From assembly GCF_006716865.1 (NCBI RefSeq), contig NZ_VFPT01000001.1:3157001-3221000 (forward strand): 64,000 nucleotides of DNA, given 5' to 3'. The position numbers and the translations under genes are program-made. Of this stretch, positions 39,214 through 50,549 are shown one piece after another (within the stretch, counting starts at the first letter, position 1; every line of letters starts with the position of its first letter). Origin of the DNA: Roseinatronobacter monicus (GTDB lineage: Bacteria > Pseudomonadota > Alphaproteobacteria > Rhodobacterales > Rhodobacteraceae). The notes under the pieces were generated by a model, which ran no database searches, was not told the origin of the DNA, and was given only the letters and a program-made list of their open reading frames with translations.

Positions 39214-40481
39214 GCAACACCAGCTCCGACGCGCTGTTGGCGCGGATGATGCAGTTCCACCCCAAAATCATCGACCTGACGCTGGACCGTGTCTGGCGCC
39301 TGTTGGCGGCACTCGACCACCCCGAACGCCGCCTGTCGCCTGTTATCCATATCGCAGGCACGAATGGCAAAGGCTCGGTTCAGGCGATGATCCGCGCAGG
39401 GCTGGAAGGGTCAGGCGCGCGCGTGCATGCCTATACATCGCCACATCTGGCGCGGTTTCACGAACGTATCCGGCTGGCTGGCACGCTGATTTCTGAAGAG
39501 GCCCTGAGCGCCGCTCTGGATGAATGCCTCGCCGCCAATGGCAGTGACGCGATCACCTATTTCGAGATCACGACCTGCGCCGCCCTGCTGGCCTTTGCGC
39601 GCACACCGTCTGATTACACTTTGCTAGAGGTGGGGCTGGGCGGTCGGCTGGATGCGACGAATGTGGTGGATAACCCCGCGCTGACGCTGATCACGCCAAT
39701 CAGTCTGGATCACCAGCAATATCTGGGCAACACCCTGCCCGAAATCGCGGGTGAAAAGGCAGGCATTCTCAAGCGCGGGGTGCCGTGCATCGTCGGCCCG
39801 CAAGACGATGCCGCGCTAGAGGTGATCGAGGCCCGCGCCGCACGCCTTGGCGCACCGCTTTTGGTTTGCGGCCAGCATTGGCATCTGACATCCGAAGCGG
39901 GGCGGTTGATTTATCAGGATGAAACCGGCCTGCTTGATCTGCCCATGCCCAACCTGCCCGGCCCGCATCAGGTGCAAAATGCAGGCATGGCGCTGGCGGG
40001 GCTGCGCGCACTGGCACGCGACGCAGGGGCCGAGGCAGCAGTGACACGGGCCGAATGGCCCGCGCGGATGCAGCGCCTGCACCAAGGGCCACTGGTCGAG
40101 GCCCATTCCGGCGGAGCGATTTGGCTGGATGGCGGGCATAATCCGGCTGCGGGCCATGCAATCGCCGCCACATTGGCGCAGATGAATATCGGGCGGCTGT
40201 GGCTGATCTGCGGGATGCTGAACACCAAGGATGTGGCGGGTTTCATGCGCCCCCTGCAAGATGTGGCGCAGCATCTCTACGCCGTCTCGATACCGGGCGA
40301 GGCGGCAACTCTATCAGCACAGGAAACAGCGCAGGCCGCGCGCACCGCCGGAATTGACGCAAGTGAGGCAACAGATGTCCTCTCGGCCCTGAAACAGATC
40401 GCAGCGCAAGACCCCAGCGCCCATGTGCTGATATGCGGGTCGCTGTATCTGGCGGGGAATATCTTGCGCGAGAACGGCTGA
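39210..40481 (+). CDS. folC: Bifunctional folylpolyglutamate/dihydrofolate synthase
   Basis: Adds glutamate to dihydropteroate and folates using ATP. It has 423 residues. The P-loop is [15 protein letters not shown] near residue 48; [13 protein letters not shown], the [13 protein letters not shown] motif, and [12 protein letters not shown] are typical, as is the C-terminal [10 protein letters not shown]. It overlaps accD by four bases and converges on the DUF4760-like gene with a nine-base gap. Confidence 0.94.
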   Translation: MSNTSSDALLARMMQFHPKIIDLTLDRVWRLLAALDHPERRLSPVIHIAGTNGKGSVQAMIRAGLEGSGARVHAYTSPHLARFHERIRLAGTLISEEALSAALDECLAANGSDAITYFEITTCAALLAFARTPSDYTLLEVGLGGRLDATNVVDNPALTLITPISLDHQQYLGNTLPEIAGEKAGILKRGVPCIVGPQDDAALEVIEARAARLGAPLLVCGQHWHLTSEAGRLIYQDETGLLDLPMPNLPGPHQVQNAGMALAGLRALARDAGAEAAVTRAEWPARMQRLHQGPLVEAHSGGAIWLDGGHNPAAGHAIAATLAQMNIGRLWLICGMLNTKDVAGFMRPLQDVAQHLYAVSIPGEAATLSAQETAQAARTAGIDASEATDVLSALKQIAAQDPSAHVLICGSLYLAGNILRENG

Positions 40482-40490
40482 ACTCTATCG

Positions 40491-40979
40491 TCAAATGCGC
40501 CATTTTTCGGCAAGAAGCTGAACTTCGCACCAGATCCTCTCTGGTCGGCGAAAGCCGCTATTTCGGCGTGTGTGTTCAATGAAATCCTTGCAGGCGTCGA
40601 CATGGTCCACGAACTGTTGTTGAATATTCTCTCTGACAATCTGTTCATCAAGCGTAAAGGACTTGATCGCCGCGTGTTCTTCGATTGTCTTTCTTGCCGT
40701 TTCATCGCCTTCCGGCGCGTTGTGGCCATGGCCGTTACTCTTCAGCCTTTCATACTCTTCTGATACGGCTCTGAGCTTTTTGGGGCCGATCTTGATTTCA
40801 AGAAAAGTGTTCTTCGCTTGAATGTAATCCCGATCCCAACTGAGCTTGCTCATGTAGTCAAACGTATTCTTCTTTCTTGAAATATCCTGAGCGTTCTGGA
40901 TGGCCTTGTGTGCAAAATACCAAGCGCCCAGAGCAGAGACCATTATTGCAACAGGGGCAAGCAGAACCTCGAAATTCAT
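40491..40979 (-). CDS. DUF4760-like small membrane protein
   Basis: A 162-residue protein with one N-terminal hydrophobic segment (VLLAPVAIMVSALGAWYFA) followed by a polar, helix-rich body with a KKNTFDYMSKLSWDRDYIQA stretch. The length and layout resemble DUF4760 proteins; this is a visual impression. Base composition is clearly lower in GC than folC next to it, and codon choice is less biased, which hints at acquisition. No strong ribosome binding site is visible at ATG 40979. It lies downstream of the 18-codon ORF and hairpin on the same strand. No function assigned. Confidence 0.6.
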   Translation of the reverse strand: MNFEVLLAPVAIMVSALGAWYFAHKAIQNAQDISRKKNTFDYMSKLSWDRDYIQAKNTFLEIKIGPKKLRAVSEEYERLKSNGHGHNAPEGDETARKTIEEHAAIKSFTLDEQIVRENIQQQFVDHVDACKDFIEHTRRNSGFRRPERIWCEVQLLAEKWRI

Positions 40980-41011
40980 TGTTCAAAATCAAATCCTGAA
41001 AATGCAGAAGA

Positions 41012-41030
41012 CCCGCCGAAAACCGGCGGG
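41012..41030 (-). terminator. Hairpin between 18-aa ORF and DUF4760-like gene
   Basis: CCCGCCG (41012-41018) and CGGCGGG (41024-41030) form a 7-bp stem with a five-base loop. On the minus strand it is preceded by AAAGG and followed by TCTTCTGCATTTTC, a weak U-rich tail. Its place, 26 bases after the small ORF stop and 33 before the next gene's start, suits a terminator or attenuator. Confidence 0.55.
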
Positions 41031-41055
41031 CCTTTAAATTCATTCGTCTTACAAG

Positions 41056-41112
41056 CTAGCCACCGTACCCCTCACGAGGTGCGTTCGGCCAGTAGCTGGA
41101 TCGTGTTAACAT
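41056..41112 (-). CDS. 18-aa ORF with strong ribosome binding site
   Basis: ATG 41112 follows GCAAGGAGTGGAA and opens an 18-codon frame, MLTRSSYWPNAPREGYGG, ending in TAG. A hairpin follows at 41012-41030 and a DUF4760-like gene after that. The peptide has adjacent aromatic residues and a PNAP turn, so an arrest or leader peptide is possible. It could also be an independent micro-gene. I do not recognise it. The layout of promoter-like sequence, leader, hairpin and gene supports transcription but does not prove it. Confidence 0.5.
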   Translation of the reverse strand: MLTRSSYWPNAPREGYGG

Positions 41113-41137
41113 TTCCACTCCTTGCAGATATACAAGA

Positions 41138-41165
41138 ACGATAGCACAGAGTTCTTACCAGTCTA
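41138..41165 (-). promoter_or_regulatory. Possible promoter of the 18-aa ORF
   Basis: On the minus strand, TAGACT (41165-41160) and TATCGT (41143-41138) are spaced 16 bases apart. Each matches four of six bases of the housekeeping-sigma consensus. Transcription would start about 20 bases before the small ORF. Weak, based on pattern and position only. Confidence 0.3.
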
Positions 41166-41234
41166 CTAATATCTATGACGGCGTAGGAGCGTTTTCCACC
41201 CATTGGTGTGCAACACTCCCACTGTCATCGACAC

Positions 41235-41663
41235 TTACTCGCTGAACTGTGCCAGATAGGCATAGATATCTTCAGCCGAGCCACGCAGACGGTGGTTCAT
41301 GTTGGAACGTGCACGCGAGTCGCCGGTCACTTCGCGCAGATACCCGCTTGGATCGTTGACATAGGCGACGAAGCTTTCTTCGTCCCAGACGACATCATGC
41401 TCTTCGCCTGCCGCGACAATCGCGCTGGAAAAGCGTGCGTAATCTTCATATGCACCTGCCTGACGTCCCACGACACCCCAAAGGTTCGGGCCTGTCGGCG
41501 CAAGACGGTGAATGACAGTGCCATCAGGGTCCACAACCCCATGACAGCTTGCACATTGACGGAAATTCGACTCACCTGCGTCTGCATCGCCTGTCGGCTC
41601 TGCTTGTGCAGCTAAAGGAGCTGTCAGAAATGCAGCTATAACGAAGGACTTCAGTTTGGACAT
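41235..41663 (-). CDS. Class I c-type cytochrome
   Basis: Secreted mono-haem cytochrome of 142 residues. A signal peptide (KLKSFVIAAFLTAPLAAQAE) precedes the haem site CASCH (C37, C40, H41). A Met in RARSNMNHRLRG near residue 121 is the likely second axial ligand, and a final DIYAYLAQF helix is normal. It probably carries electrons in the periplasm. AGGAAG precedes the start. No oxidase or dehydrogenase gene is adjacent, so the partner is unknown. Confidence 0.88.
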   Translation of the reverse strand: MSKLKSFVIAAFLTAPLAAQAEPTGDADAGESNFRQCASCHGVVDPDGTVIHRLAPTGPNLWGVVGRQAGAYEDYARFSSAIVAAGEEHDVVWDEESFVAYVNDPSGYLREVTGDSRARSNMNHRLRGSAEDIYAYLAQFSE

Positions 41664-41866
41664 GTATCACTTCCTATTCCTTGGGTGCTGTCATTGGCAT
41701 ACGGCCACGACCCTCACCGAGCTATCTGCTTCTATAGAACACCATACTGCCTGACAAGAGTTTCGCAAGGTGACAAAATGACCAGTAAACATGCTTGTGT
41801 CACAGATGTTTTGTGCTTGGTGGCACCCTTTCGCGCCATAACGCATGCGCAACAAGGCCCCGAATC

Positions 41867-43060
41867 ATGCACCGCCTGACACCCTTGCGGCCGCGCTGGC
41901 TGGTTATTTCGGCGCTTGGCGTTGTGATGATCCTGACATGGGGCAGCAGCTATTACCTGATGACGGTGCTTGCCGCTCCGGTTGCGCAAAGCACCGGCTG
42001 GGGGCTGAACACCATTACCGGTGCGCTGTCTGCGGGGTTGCTGACTGCGGCGCTGGTCTCGCCTCGGGTGGGGCGGTTGATTGCGCGGTTTGGCGGGCGG
42101 CCGGTGTTGGCAGCGGGCGTCCTTGCGCTGGCATTGGGCCTTATCATTTTGGCACTGGCGCAAGCGCTGTGGGTGTTCTGGCTGGGCTGGCTTGTGCTGG
42201 GGGCGGGCATGGCGGCCACGCTCTATGATCCGGCCTTTGCCACGTTGGGCCGCCTCTACGGGGCCGAGGCCCGCAGCGCGATCACCGCCCTGACACTTTG
42301 GGGCGGCTTTGCCAGCACGGTGTGCTGGCCCCTGTCGGCCCTGATGCTGGAGCATTGGGGCTGGCGCGGGGTCGCACTGGCCTATGCGGGGCTGCATCTG
42401 TGCCTGACCTTGCCACTGGTCTGGCTGGCCTTACCGCGCGAGGCCGAAGCCCCGCCCCCGGCCCCCGACCAGATCACCCCGTCCCAGCCCGTTTCCCGAA
42501 CCGAAGCGCGGCAACTTTTGGTGATGGGCGGGTTGCTGGTGCTGAACGGGCTGGTGGTGTTCAACATTTCGATCTGGCTGTTCACGCTGTTGCAGGCGCA
42601 AGGCATCAGTCTGGGGCAGGCTGTGGCACTGGGGGCCTTGATCGGGCCTGCGCAGGTGGGCGCGCGCCTGATCGAGATGGCAGGGCGCGGGCGGCATCAT
42701 CCTATCTGGACCATGATCGCCTCTACCGGGTCGATTGCATCGGGGTTGGTGCTGCTGGCGGCAGGGCTGAACCTGCCAGCACTGGCGCTTATTCTCTATG
42801 GCGCGGGTAACGGTCTGTTTTCCATCGCGCGCGGTGCCTTGCCGCTGGCATTGTTCGGGCCTGCGCGGTTTCCTGTCCTGATGGGGCAGCTTGCCCGCCC
42901 GGCCCTGATGGCGCAGGCCATAGCGCCGCTTGCGGGGGCGTTCATGATCAGCACCCTAGGCGAAGGCATGTCCCTTTATGTGCTGGCGGCACTGGGTCTG
43001 GCCAATATCGCGCTGACTTGGGCCATGTGGCGCAGCACGCGCAACCCCTTGCGCACATGA
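41867..43060 (+). CDS. MFS transporter
   Basis: Major facilitator of 397 residues with about twelve hydrophobic segments. ATG 41867 is chosen as it precedes the first segment; upstream in-frame codons to 41795 are unlike a protein start. Recognisable features are WGSSYYLMTVLAAP in segment 1 and the GRLIARFGGRPVL loop between segments 2 and 3. A 33-codon frame from 41778 (ATG behind AAGGTG) ends 13 bases inside this gene and might couple translation. Substrate unknown. Confidence 0.83.
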   Translation: MHRLTPLRPRWLVISALGVVMILTWGSSYYLMTVLAAPVAQSTGWGLNTITGALSAGLLTAALVSPRVGRLIARFGGRPVLAAGVLALALGLIILALAQALWVFWLGWLVLGAGMAATLYDPAFATLGRLYGAEARSAITALTLWGGFASTVCWPLSALMLEHWGWRGVALAYAGLHLCLTLPLVWLALPREAEAPPPAPDQITPSQPVSRTEARQLLVMGGLLVLNGLVVFNISIWLFTLLQAQGISLGQAVALGALIGPAQVGARLIEMAGRGRHHPIWTMIASTGSIASGLVLLAAGLNLPALALILYGAGNGLFSIARGALPLALFGPARFPVLMGQLARPALMAQAIAPLAGAFMISTLGEGMSLYVLAALGLANIALTWAMWRSTRNPLRT

Positions 43061-43063
43061 AAA

Positions 43064-43092
43064 CACCGCCCACCGTTTACAGGTGGGCGGTG
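43064..43092. terminator. Terminator hairpin between convergent genes
   Basis: Perfect 11-base arms CACCGCCCACC and GGTGGGCGGTG enclose a seven-base loop, four bases after the MFS stop and 24 before the peroxidase stop. It could end both transcripts. No T-run is seen on either side. Confidence 0.7.
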
Positions 43093-43115
43093 ACATGCGG
43101 TCGTCGCGGGCTTGC

Positions 43116-44102
43116 TTATGGCAGCGCGGGAATAACCAGATCGGGCATTTCGCCAGTCAGCGCATGCATGAAGGCCACAAGGCTGTCCAGTTCTTCATCA
43201 CTGAAATCCTGCCCCAGCATTTGCTGGCCCATCAGCTGCACAGCACCTTCCAGATCGGGCACCGAACCGTTGTTGAAATACGGATAGGTCACCGCCACGT
43301 TGCGCAATGTGGGTGTGCGGAAGGCAAACATATCCGCCTCGTCCCCTGTCACCAGAAAACGCCCTTCGTCTTTTGATCCGGGCAATTCAAAGCGGTGATA
43401 GTTGCTGTCGGTCAGTGCAGGGCCATTGTGGCAGGCCACACACCCGGCATCGACAAACAGCTTCATCCCCGCAACCTGCGGCTCGGTCATGGCCTGCACA
43501 TCGCCTTGCAAGAACCGGTCCAGCGGCGAATTGGGCGTGTTCAGCGTCCGCTCGAATGTCGCAATCGCAAGCGCGACATTGCCCTGATTGATTGGGTCAG
43601 CGTCGTCGGGAAAGGCTGCGGCGAAATGCTCGTGATATATCTCGAACTCCTTAAGCCGCTCGATCGCCTCGGCCAAGGTCATGTTCATCTCGATATCAGC
43701 CTGAATCGGACCCAGCGCCTGCCCTTCCAGATCAGGCTCGCGCCCGTCCCAGAATTGCGCACCCAAAAAGCCGGAGTTCAGCACCGTGGGGGTGTTGCGT
43801 TCGCCCACTTGCCCGCCATGGCCGACAGCGCGCGGAATCCGGTCAGCCCAGCCCAGTGCGGGGTTGTGACAGGTGGCGCAACTGATCACGCCAGAGGCCG
43901 AAATGCGGGGTTCAAAAAACAGCATCTTGCCCAATTCGATCTTTTCGGGCGTCATAGTGTTATCTGCCGGGATAGGCGGCAAGAAAGGCAGTGGTTCGAA
44001 GAAATCCATATATTCCGCGATGTCTTCTGCATGAACTGCCGTGACACTCAGCACCAGTGCCATCGCGGTTGCGCCAAGGCGGTGCAGTTGTCTGGGGGTC
44101 AT
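43116..44102 (-). CDS. ccpA: Di-haem cytochrome c peroxidase
   Basis: Periplasmic enzyme of 328 residues reducing hydrogen peroxide with electrons from cytochrome c. After a signal peptide (cut after VHA) come two haem sites, CATCHN (C75, C78, H79) and CVACHNG (C221, C224, H225), and the family stretch WDGREPDLEGQALGPI. The upstream space has an FnrL-like box and an Irr-like box, suggesting induction at low oxygen with iron/haem control. The MauG branch of the family is an alternative, but no amine dehydrogenase genes are nearby. Confidence 0.9.
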   Translation of the reverse strand: MTPRQLHRLGATAMALVLSVTAVHAEDIAEYMDFFEPLPFLPPIPADNTMTPEKIELGKMLFFEPRISASGVISCATCHNPALGWADRIPRAVGHGGQVGERNTPTVLNSGFLGAQFWDGREPDLEGQALGPIQADIEMNMTLAEAIERLKEFEIYHEHFAAAFPDDADPINQGNVALAIATFERTLNTPNSPLDRFLQGDVQAMTEPQVAGMKLFVDAGCVACHNGPALTDSNYHRFELPGSKDEGRFLVTGDEADMFAFRTPTLRNVAVTYPYFNNGSVPDLEGAVQLMGQQMLGQDFSDEELDSLVAFMHALTGEMPDLVIPALP

Positions 44103-44207
44103 GTTGGCCTCCTGTTCGTGTTAATTTGTCATCACCGACTGCAAGGCCTGCGCCGTGCATTCTCGCGCGTGTCAAATCACACAATAACAGAGCTGTGAGG
44201 CAGCACC

Positions 44208-44221
44208 TTGATCCATGTCAA
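44208..44221. promoter_or_regulatory. FnrL-type binding site upstream of ccpA
   Basis: TTGATCCATGTCAA matches the FNR consensus TTGAT-N4-ATCAA in nine of ten fixed positions. It lies 106 bases upstream of the peroxidase start and is separated by two bases from the Irr-like box. The other neighbour is the 3' end of the thioesterase gene, so the peroxidase is the only plausible target. Confidence 0.65.
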
Positions 44222-44223
44222 GA

Positions 44224-44240
44224 TTTAGAGCGATTCTAAA
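44224..44240. promoter_or_regulatory. Irr-type (ICE) box upstream of ccpA
   Basis: TTTAGAGCGATTCTAAA agrees with the alphaproteobacterial iron-control element TTTAGAA-N3-TTCTAAA in 13 of 14 fixed positions. Irr senses haem and controls iron- and haem-using genes in Rhizobiales and Rhodobacterales. The adjoining FnrL-like box suggests combined control of the haem peroxidase. Confidence 0.6.
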
Positions 44241-44275
44241 TATGCAAGTGAGACTCAGGTTTTGCGGGCCAGAGA

Positions 44276-44806
44276 TCAAATCTCTGGGGGCCACACCCGT
44301 TCGGCATCTGCCGCAATCCACGCATTCACCCAGACTGGCATTTCGGGGCTGTCCTCGGGCTGGCCCATGGCGCGCAGAACTTGCGCAGGCGGCACGATCC
44401 CTTGCGCAGAGGTGATGGCCGAGCGGATCAGAATGTGGTTGGCGCAGTCGTCGCCTTTCCACATGGCCTGTTCGGTATACAGAAACCGCGCATCCCAACC
44501 GATGCAGCGGCTGCGCAACTCGAACCGTTCAAACGCACGGATGCGGCGGCGGTAGCGCGTGGTATTGCCTGCCACGGTTATACCCCAACGATTCTGGCGC
44601 AGCACATCTATCAGCCCCGTCCGCATCGCCATTGGAATGCGCCCCAGATCATACAATGTCAGCGTGCGCCCGTTGTTCAATTCCACCCAAGGGTCCAGAT
44701 CCCAAGGCCAGCAGCGATGATGCGAGACATGCAGATCGCACACCCCAAGGCGCGGGGCGTTGCGGTATTTCAGCATTTCCTTGGCAAAGCGGATGAAGGG
44801 ATACAT
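44276..44806 (-). CDS. Acyl-CoA thioesterase family protein
   Basis: A 176-residue hot-dog-fold protein of the 4HBT type. It includes ELNNGRTLTLYDLGRIPMAM, the helix-facing segment that carries the catalytic Asp/Asn in many members, and YRRRIRAFERFELRSRCIGWD. It starts at ATG 44806 after GGAGCGCGCCT. It is 63 bases from recQ on the same strand. Substrate chain is unknown. Confidence 0.75.
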   Translation of the reverse strand: MYPFIRFAKEMLKYRNAPRLGVCDLHVSHHRCWPWDLDPWVELNNGRTLTLYDLGRIPMAMRTGLIDVLRQNRWGITVAGNTTRYRRRIRAFERFELRSRCIGWDARFLYTEQAMWKGDDCANHILIRSAITSAQGIVPPAQVLRAMGQPEDSPEMPVWVNAWIAADAERVWPPEI

Positions 44807-44869
44807 AGGCGCGCTCCTTTCGCGCAGCGGTGCCGGAAGGCGTGTGCCGCGTCAAGACCAGCCGTCGGG

Positions 44870-46939
44870 TCAAAGGTTGAGTTTTTCCAGCAAAACCGCG
44901 CCAAACCGCTCCATGCGCGCTGGGTCCATGCCCTTGATCCGCGCCAGTTCCCCCTCGGTGCCGGGGTGGGCGGTGGCAATGGCGCGCAAAATCGCGGGCG
45001 ACAGGGTCAGCAGTTTGTCCGTACCATCCGGCCCGCGTTCCAGATCGCGCGCCAGAACGAACAACTCATCATACAAATCGCCCGCATTGCGGCCTGCCAG
45101 TTTGCGGCGCTGGGGGTGTTGGGGCGCGGGGGTCGCGCCAGTGATGATTTCCAGAAAGCTGGCACCATACCGGTCCAGCTTGGTGGCCCCCACACCAGAG
45201 ATGCGCGCCATCGCATCCATGCTGTCGGGGCGCGTTTCAGCCATCTCGATCAGGGTGCGGTCGGTGAAAATGACATAGGCAGGCACGCGCGCTTCTTCGG
45301 CCAATGCGCGGCGCTTGGCTTTCAGCGCCGACAAAAGCGGCGCATCCTCATCCGAAACAAGCGATTTCACCGCAGGACGATCCTGCGCGCCCGTCACGGT
45401 ATCTTCGCGCAAATGTATCTCTGCCTCGCCCCGCAGGATCGGGCGGGCGGCTTCGGTCATGCGCAGCGCGCCGTGACGTTCAGGGTCGGGGCGCACCAGA
45501 TCGCGGCCCATCATCTGCCGGAACACCACCTGCCATTTGGCGCGGCTCAGGTCTTTGCCCGCCGCAAAGGTCGGCAGCGCATCATGCCCGCGCTGCACCA
45601 CTTTTGCGGTGGAATTGCCCAGCAGAATGTCGATCAGATGCCCCGCGCCAAAACTCTCGCCCGTGCGCAAAATGGCGGATAGCGCCTTGCGCACGGGCGT
45701 TGTCGCGTTGAACAACTTTGCGGGCACCGCGCAAAGGTCGCAATTTCCACACGGTTCCGACGCGTCACCGAAATAGGACAGCAGCACCTGACGGCGGCAG
45801 CCCGTCGCCTCGGCCAGACCCAACAGCGCGTTCAGGCGCGCATGATCGGCTTGCTTGCGTTCCAGTGGCGCGGGGCTTTCGTCGATCTGCGAGCGGCGCA
45901 GGCGAATGTCATCAGGGCCAAACAGGGTCAGCGTGTCAGCGGGCGCACCATCGCGGCCCGCGCGGCCGATTTCCTGATAATACCCCTCAATTGATTTGGG
46001 CAAATCAGCATGGGCCACCCAGCGAATATCGGGCTTGTCGACCCCCATGCCAAAGGCGACCGTCGCCACCACGATCAGGTCATCTTCGCGCTGAAACAAT
46101 TCCTCGACCATCCGGCGGGCATGCGCTTCCATCCCGCCATGATAAGCGCGCGCATTATGCCCCGCCTCGCACAGCCCTTGGGCAAGCGCTTCGGTTCGCG
46201 CACGGGTGCCGCAATAGACGATGCCCGACTGCCCCTTTTGCGACCGCGCATAGGCCAGTATCTGGTCGCGCGGCTTGTTCTTGACTGCAAAGTTCAGCCG
46301 GATATTGGGCCGGTCAAACCCGCGCAGAAAGATTTGCGGCGCGGCCCCGTCGAACAAGCGCTTGATAATCTCGGTGCGGGTTTCCGCATCGGCGGTGGCG
46401 GTGAAAGCGGCCAGCGGCACATTCAACGTGCGGCGCAGATCGCCCAGACGCAGGTAATCGGGGCGGAAATCATGGCCCCATTGGCTGACGCAATGCGCCT
46501 CATCCACCGCGATCAGGCTGCACCGCGCGCGGCGCAGCATGTCAATCGTGCCCCCCGATGCCAGTCGTTCGGGCGCGATATACAGCAATTTCAATTCGTT
46601 GCGCGACAGCGCCTGATAGACAGCATCGGTTTCCGCCTCAGTATTGCCAGAAGTCAGCGCACCTGCCGCAACGCCCAGTTCCTGCAACGCGCGCACCTGA
46701 TCGCGCATCAGCGCTATCAACGGCGAAATCACCACTGTCAGCCCCTCGCGGCACAGGGCGGGCAGTTGAAAACACAGCGACTTGCCGCCACCCGTGGGCA
46801 TAATGGCCAGCGTGTCCTGTCCGGCCATCACCGCCTCGACAATCTCGGCCTGACCGGGGCGAAAGGCGGGAAAGCCAAAGACACGCGACAAGACCGCTTC
46901 GGGCGGCTGGGGTTCGACAACGGGAAGGGGCACTGTCAT
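44870..46939 (-). CDS. recQ: ATP-dependent DNA helicase RecQ
   Basis: A 3'-5' helicase of 689 residues for recombination repair. In order: motif 0/Walker A IMPTGGGKSLCFQLPA, the DEAH-type VDEAHCVSQWGHDFRPDYL, motif IV-VI with GMGVDKPDIRWVAHADLPKS and QEIGRAGRDG, the zinc-binding Cys set in CRRQVLLSYFG and CGNCDLC, and a C-terminal HRDC domain (residues about 590-660). All helicase motifs look intact. It abuts yggT with four bases between. Confidence 0.95.
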   Translation of the reverse strand: MTVPLPVVEPQPPEAVLSRVFGFPAFRPGQAEIVEAVMAGQDTLAIMPTGGGKSLCFQLPALCREGLTVVISPLIALMRDQVRALQELGVAAGALTSGNTEAETDAVYQALSRNELKLLYIAPERLASGGTIDMLRRARCSLIAVDEAHCVSQWGHDFRPDYLRLGDLRRTLNVPLAAFTATADAETRTEIIKRLFDGAAPQIFLRGFDRPNIRLNFAVKNKPRDQILAYARSQKGQSGIVYCGTRARTEALAQGLCEAGHNARAYHGGMEAHARRMVEELFQREDDLIVVATVAFGMGVDKPDIRWVAHADLPKSIEGYYQEIGRAGRDGAPADTLTLFGPDDIRLRRSQIDESPAPLERKQADHARLNALLGLAEATGCRRQVLLSYFGDASEPCGNCDLCAVPAKLFNATTPVRKALSAILRTGESFGAGHLIDILLGNSTAKVVQRGHDALPTFAAGKDLSRAKWQVVFRQMMGRDLVRPDPERHGALRMTEAARPILRGEAEIHLREDTVTGAQDRPAVKSLVSDEDAPLLSALKAKRRALAEEARVPAYVIFTDRTLIEMAETRPDSMDAMARISGVGATKLDRYGASFLEIITGATPAPQHPQRRKLAGRNAGDLYDELFVLARDLERGPDGTDKLLTLSPAILRAIATAHPGTEGELARIKGMDPARMERFGAVLLEKLNL

Positions 46940-46943
46940 CAGC

Positions 46944-47231
46944 TTAGATAAGCGCCGCCGCGTTGTTAATCAGGATGACGCGAATGGCATAAATCGCAAT
47001 CAGCGCGATCAAAGGCGCAAGGTCAATGCCACCAAGGTCGGGCATGAACTGGCGGATGCGCTGATAGACGGGTTCCAGCAACCGGTTCAGCCCGTCCCAG
47101 ATTGACGCGACCATCGCATTGTTCAGGCTGAGTACCTGAAAATTTATCAGCCAGCTCAGGATGATATGCGCAATGATGATAAACTGCGCGACACTCAGGA
47201 TAAGCAGCAGGATCTGGATAATGGATAGCAT
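46944..47231 (-). CDS. YggT family membrane protein
   Basis: A 95-residue inner-membrane protein with two hydrophobic segments flanking LSWLINFQV and PVYQRIRQFMPDLGGIDLAP, a characteristic YggT signature. ATG 47231 is used; GGAG lies eleven bases upstream. A longer frame would run back across the yaaA start on the other strand and is not coding. YggT proteins are linked to osmotic tolerance and envelope biogenesis. Confidence 0.87.
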   Translation of the reverse strand: MLSIIQILLLILSVAQFIIIAHIILSWLINFQVLSLNNAMVASIWDGLNRLLEPVYQRIRQFMPDLGGIDLAPLIALIAIYAIRVILINNAAALI

Positions 47232-48149
47232 GGGACACTCCGCATAGGTTCGCGCAAACCTAAGCGGAGTAAGCACAAAGGGCAAGCGTGCGTGGCCTGT
47301 TTGCGGGGGTGGACTGGACATTGGCGCGGCTTCCGATAGGTAAAGCGCGACTGAAATTTTATTCGGGTGTTCCATGCTTGTTGTTCTGTCCCCTGCCAAG
47401 AAACTCGACTGGTCCCCAAAGGGCGCCCCGCGCGCGCTCACATCGCCTGATTTCCAGGAAGATGCCGTCACTTTGGCGCAAGAGGCGCGCAAGATCGGTG
47501 CAGACGGGTTGAAACGGCTGATGAAGATCAGCGACAAGCTGGCCGAACTGAACCTTGCGCGGTTCGAAAGCTTTGCCGCCCAGCCCGACACAAACGCAAC
47601 CCGCCCCGCAATTCACGCCTTCGCCGGAGATACCTATACAGGGCTGGATTCCGCGTCACTGGATGCGGATGCGCTGGACTGGGCAGAGGGGCATTTGCGC
47701 ATTCTGTCGGGCCTGTATGGCCTGCTGCGACCCTTTGACGCGATGCAGCCCTACCGTTTGGAAATGGGCAGCCGGTTGCACACGGCGCAGGGAAAATCGC
47801 TGTATGAATATTGGGGCACGCGCATTTCTGACGCGCTGAACGCGGCGGCGGCGCAGACGGGGGCGCAGGTCGTTGTGAACTGCGCCTCGCAGGAATATTT
47901 CGGGGCTGTGGCGCGTGACGCGCTGAAACCACGCGTTGTGACCCCAGTGTTCAAAGAGCAGCGTGACGGCGAAGATCCGCAGATCATCAGCTTTTACGCC
48001 AAGAAAGCGCGCGGTGCGATGGCGCGCTATATCGTGGAAAACAGGTTGACCGACCCTGACGCGCTGTTGGAATTTGACACCGCCGGATACCGCCACGCGC
48101 CAGAGTTGTCGCAGCCCGACCAGCCTGTGTTCCTGCGCCCCTTGCACAC

Positions 48150-50366
<2,217 letters not shown>

Positions 50367-50549
50367 ATCACGGCTATGGCAGGGAAGGTCTGCCGTGAAA
50401 TATCGGTGAAACAATTGAACACAGCGTTAATTTACCGACTCTTTGCCCGCATCGGCACCGCCAAGAGCCGCCACCATGCGCGCGCCCCTTTCCCCCCTGC
50501 CACAGACAGGCTAGGTTCTGCGCAGTGATGTCTTTGCCTCAGGTGCCAT

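Noticed and set aside
41730..41739. TTCTATAGAA palindrome between cytochrome c and MFS genes as an Irr site
   Set aside because: It lacks the three-base spacer of the ICE box and the outer bases do not match; a ten-base palindrome alone is weak.
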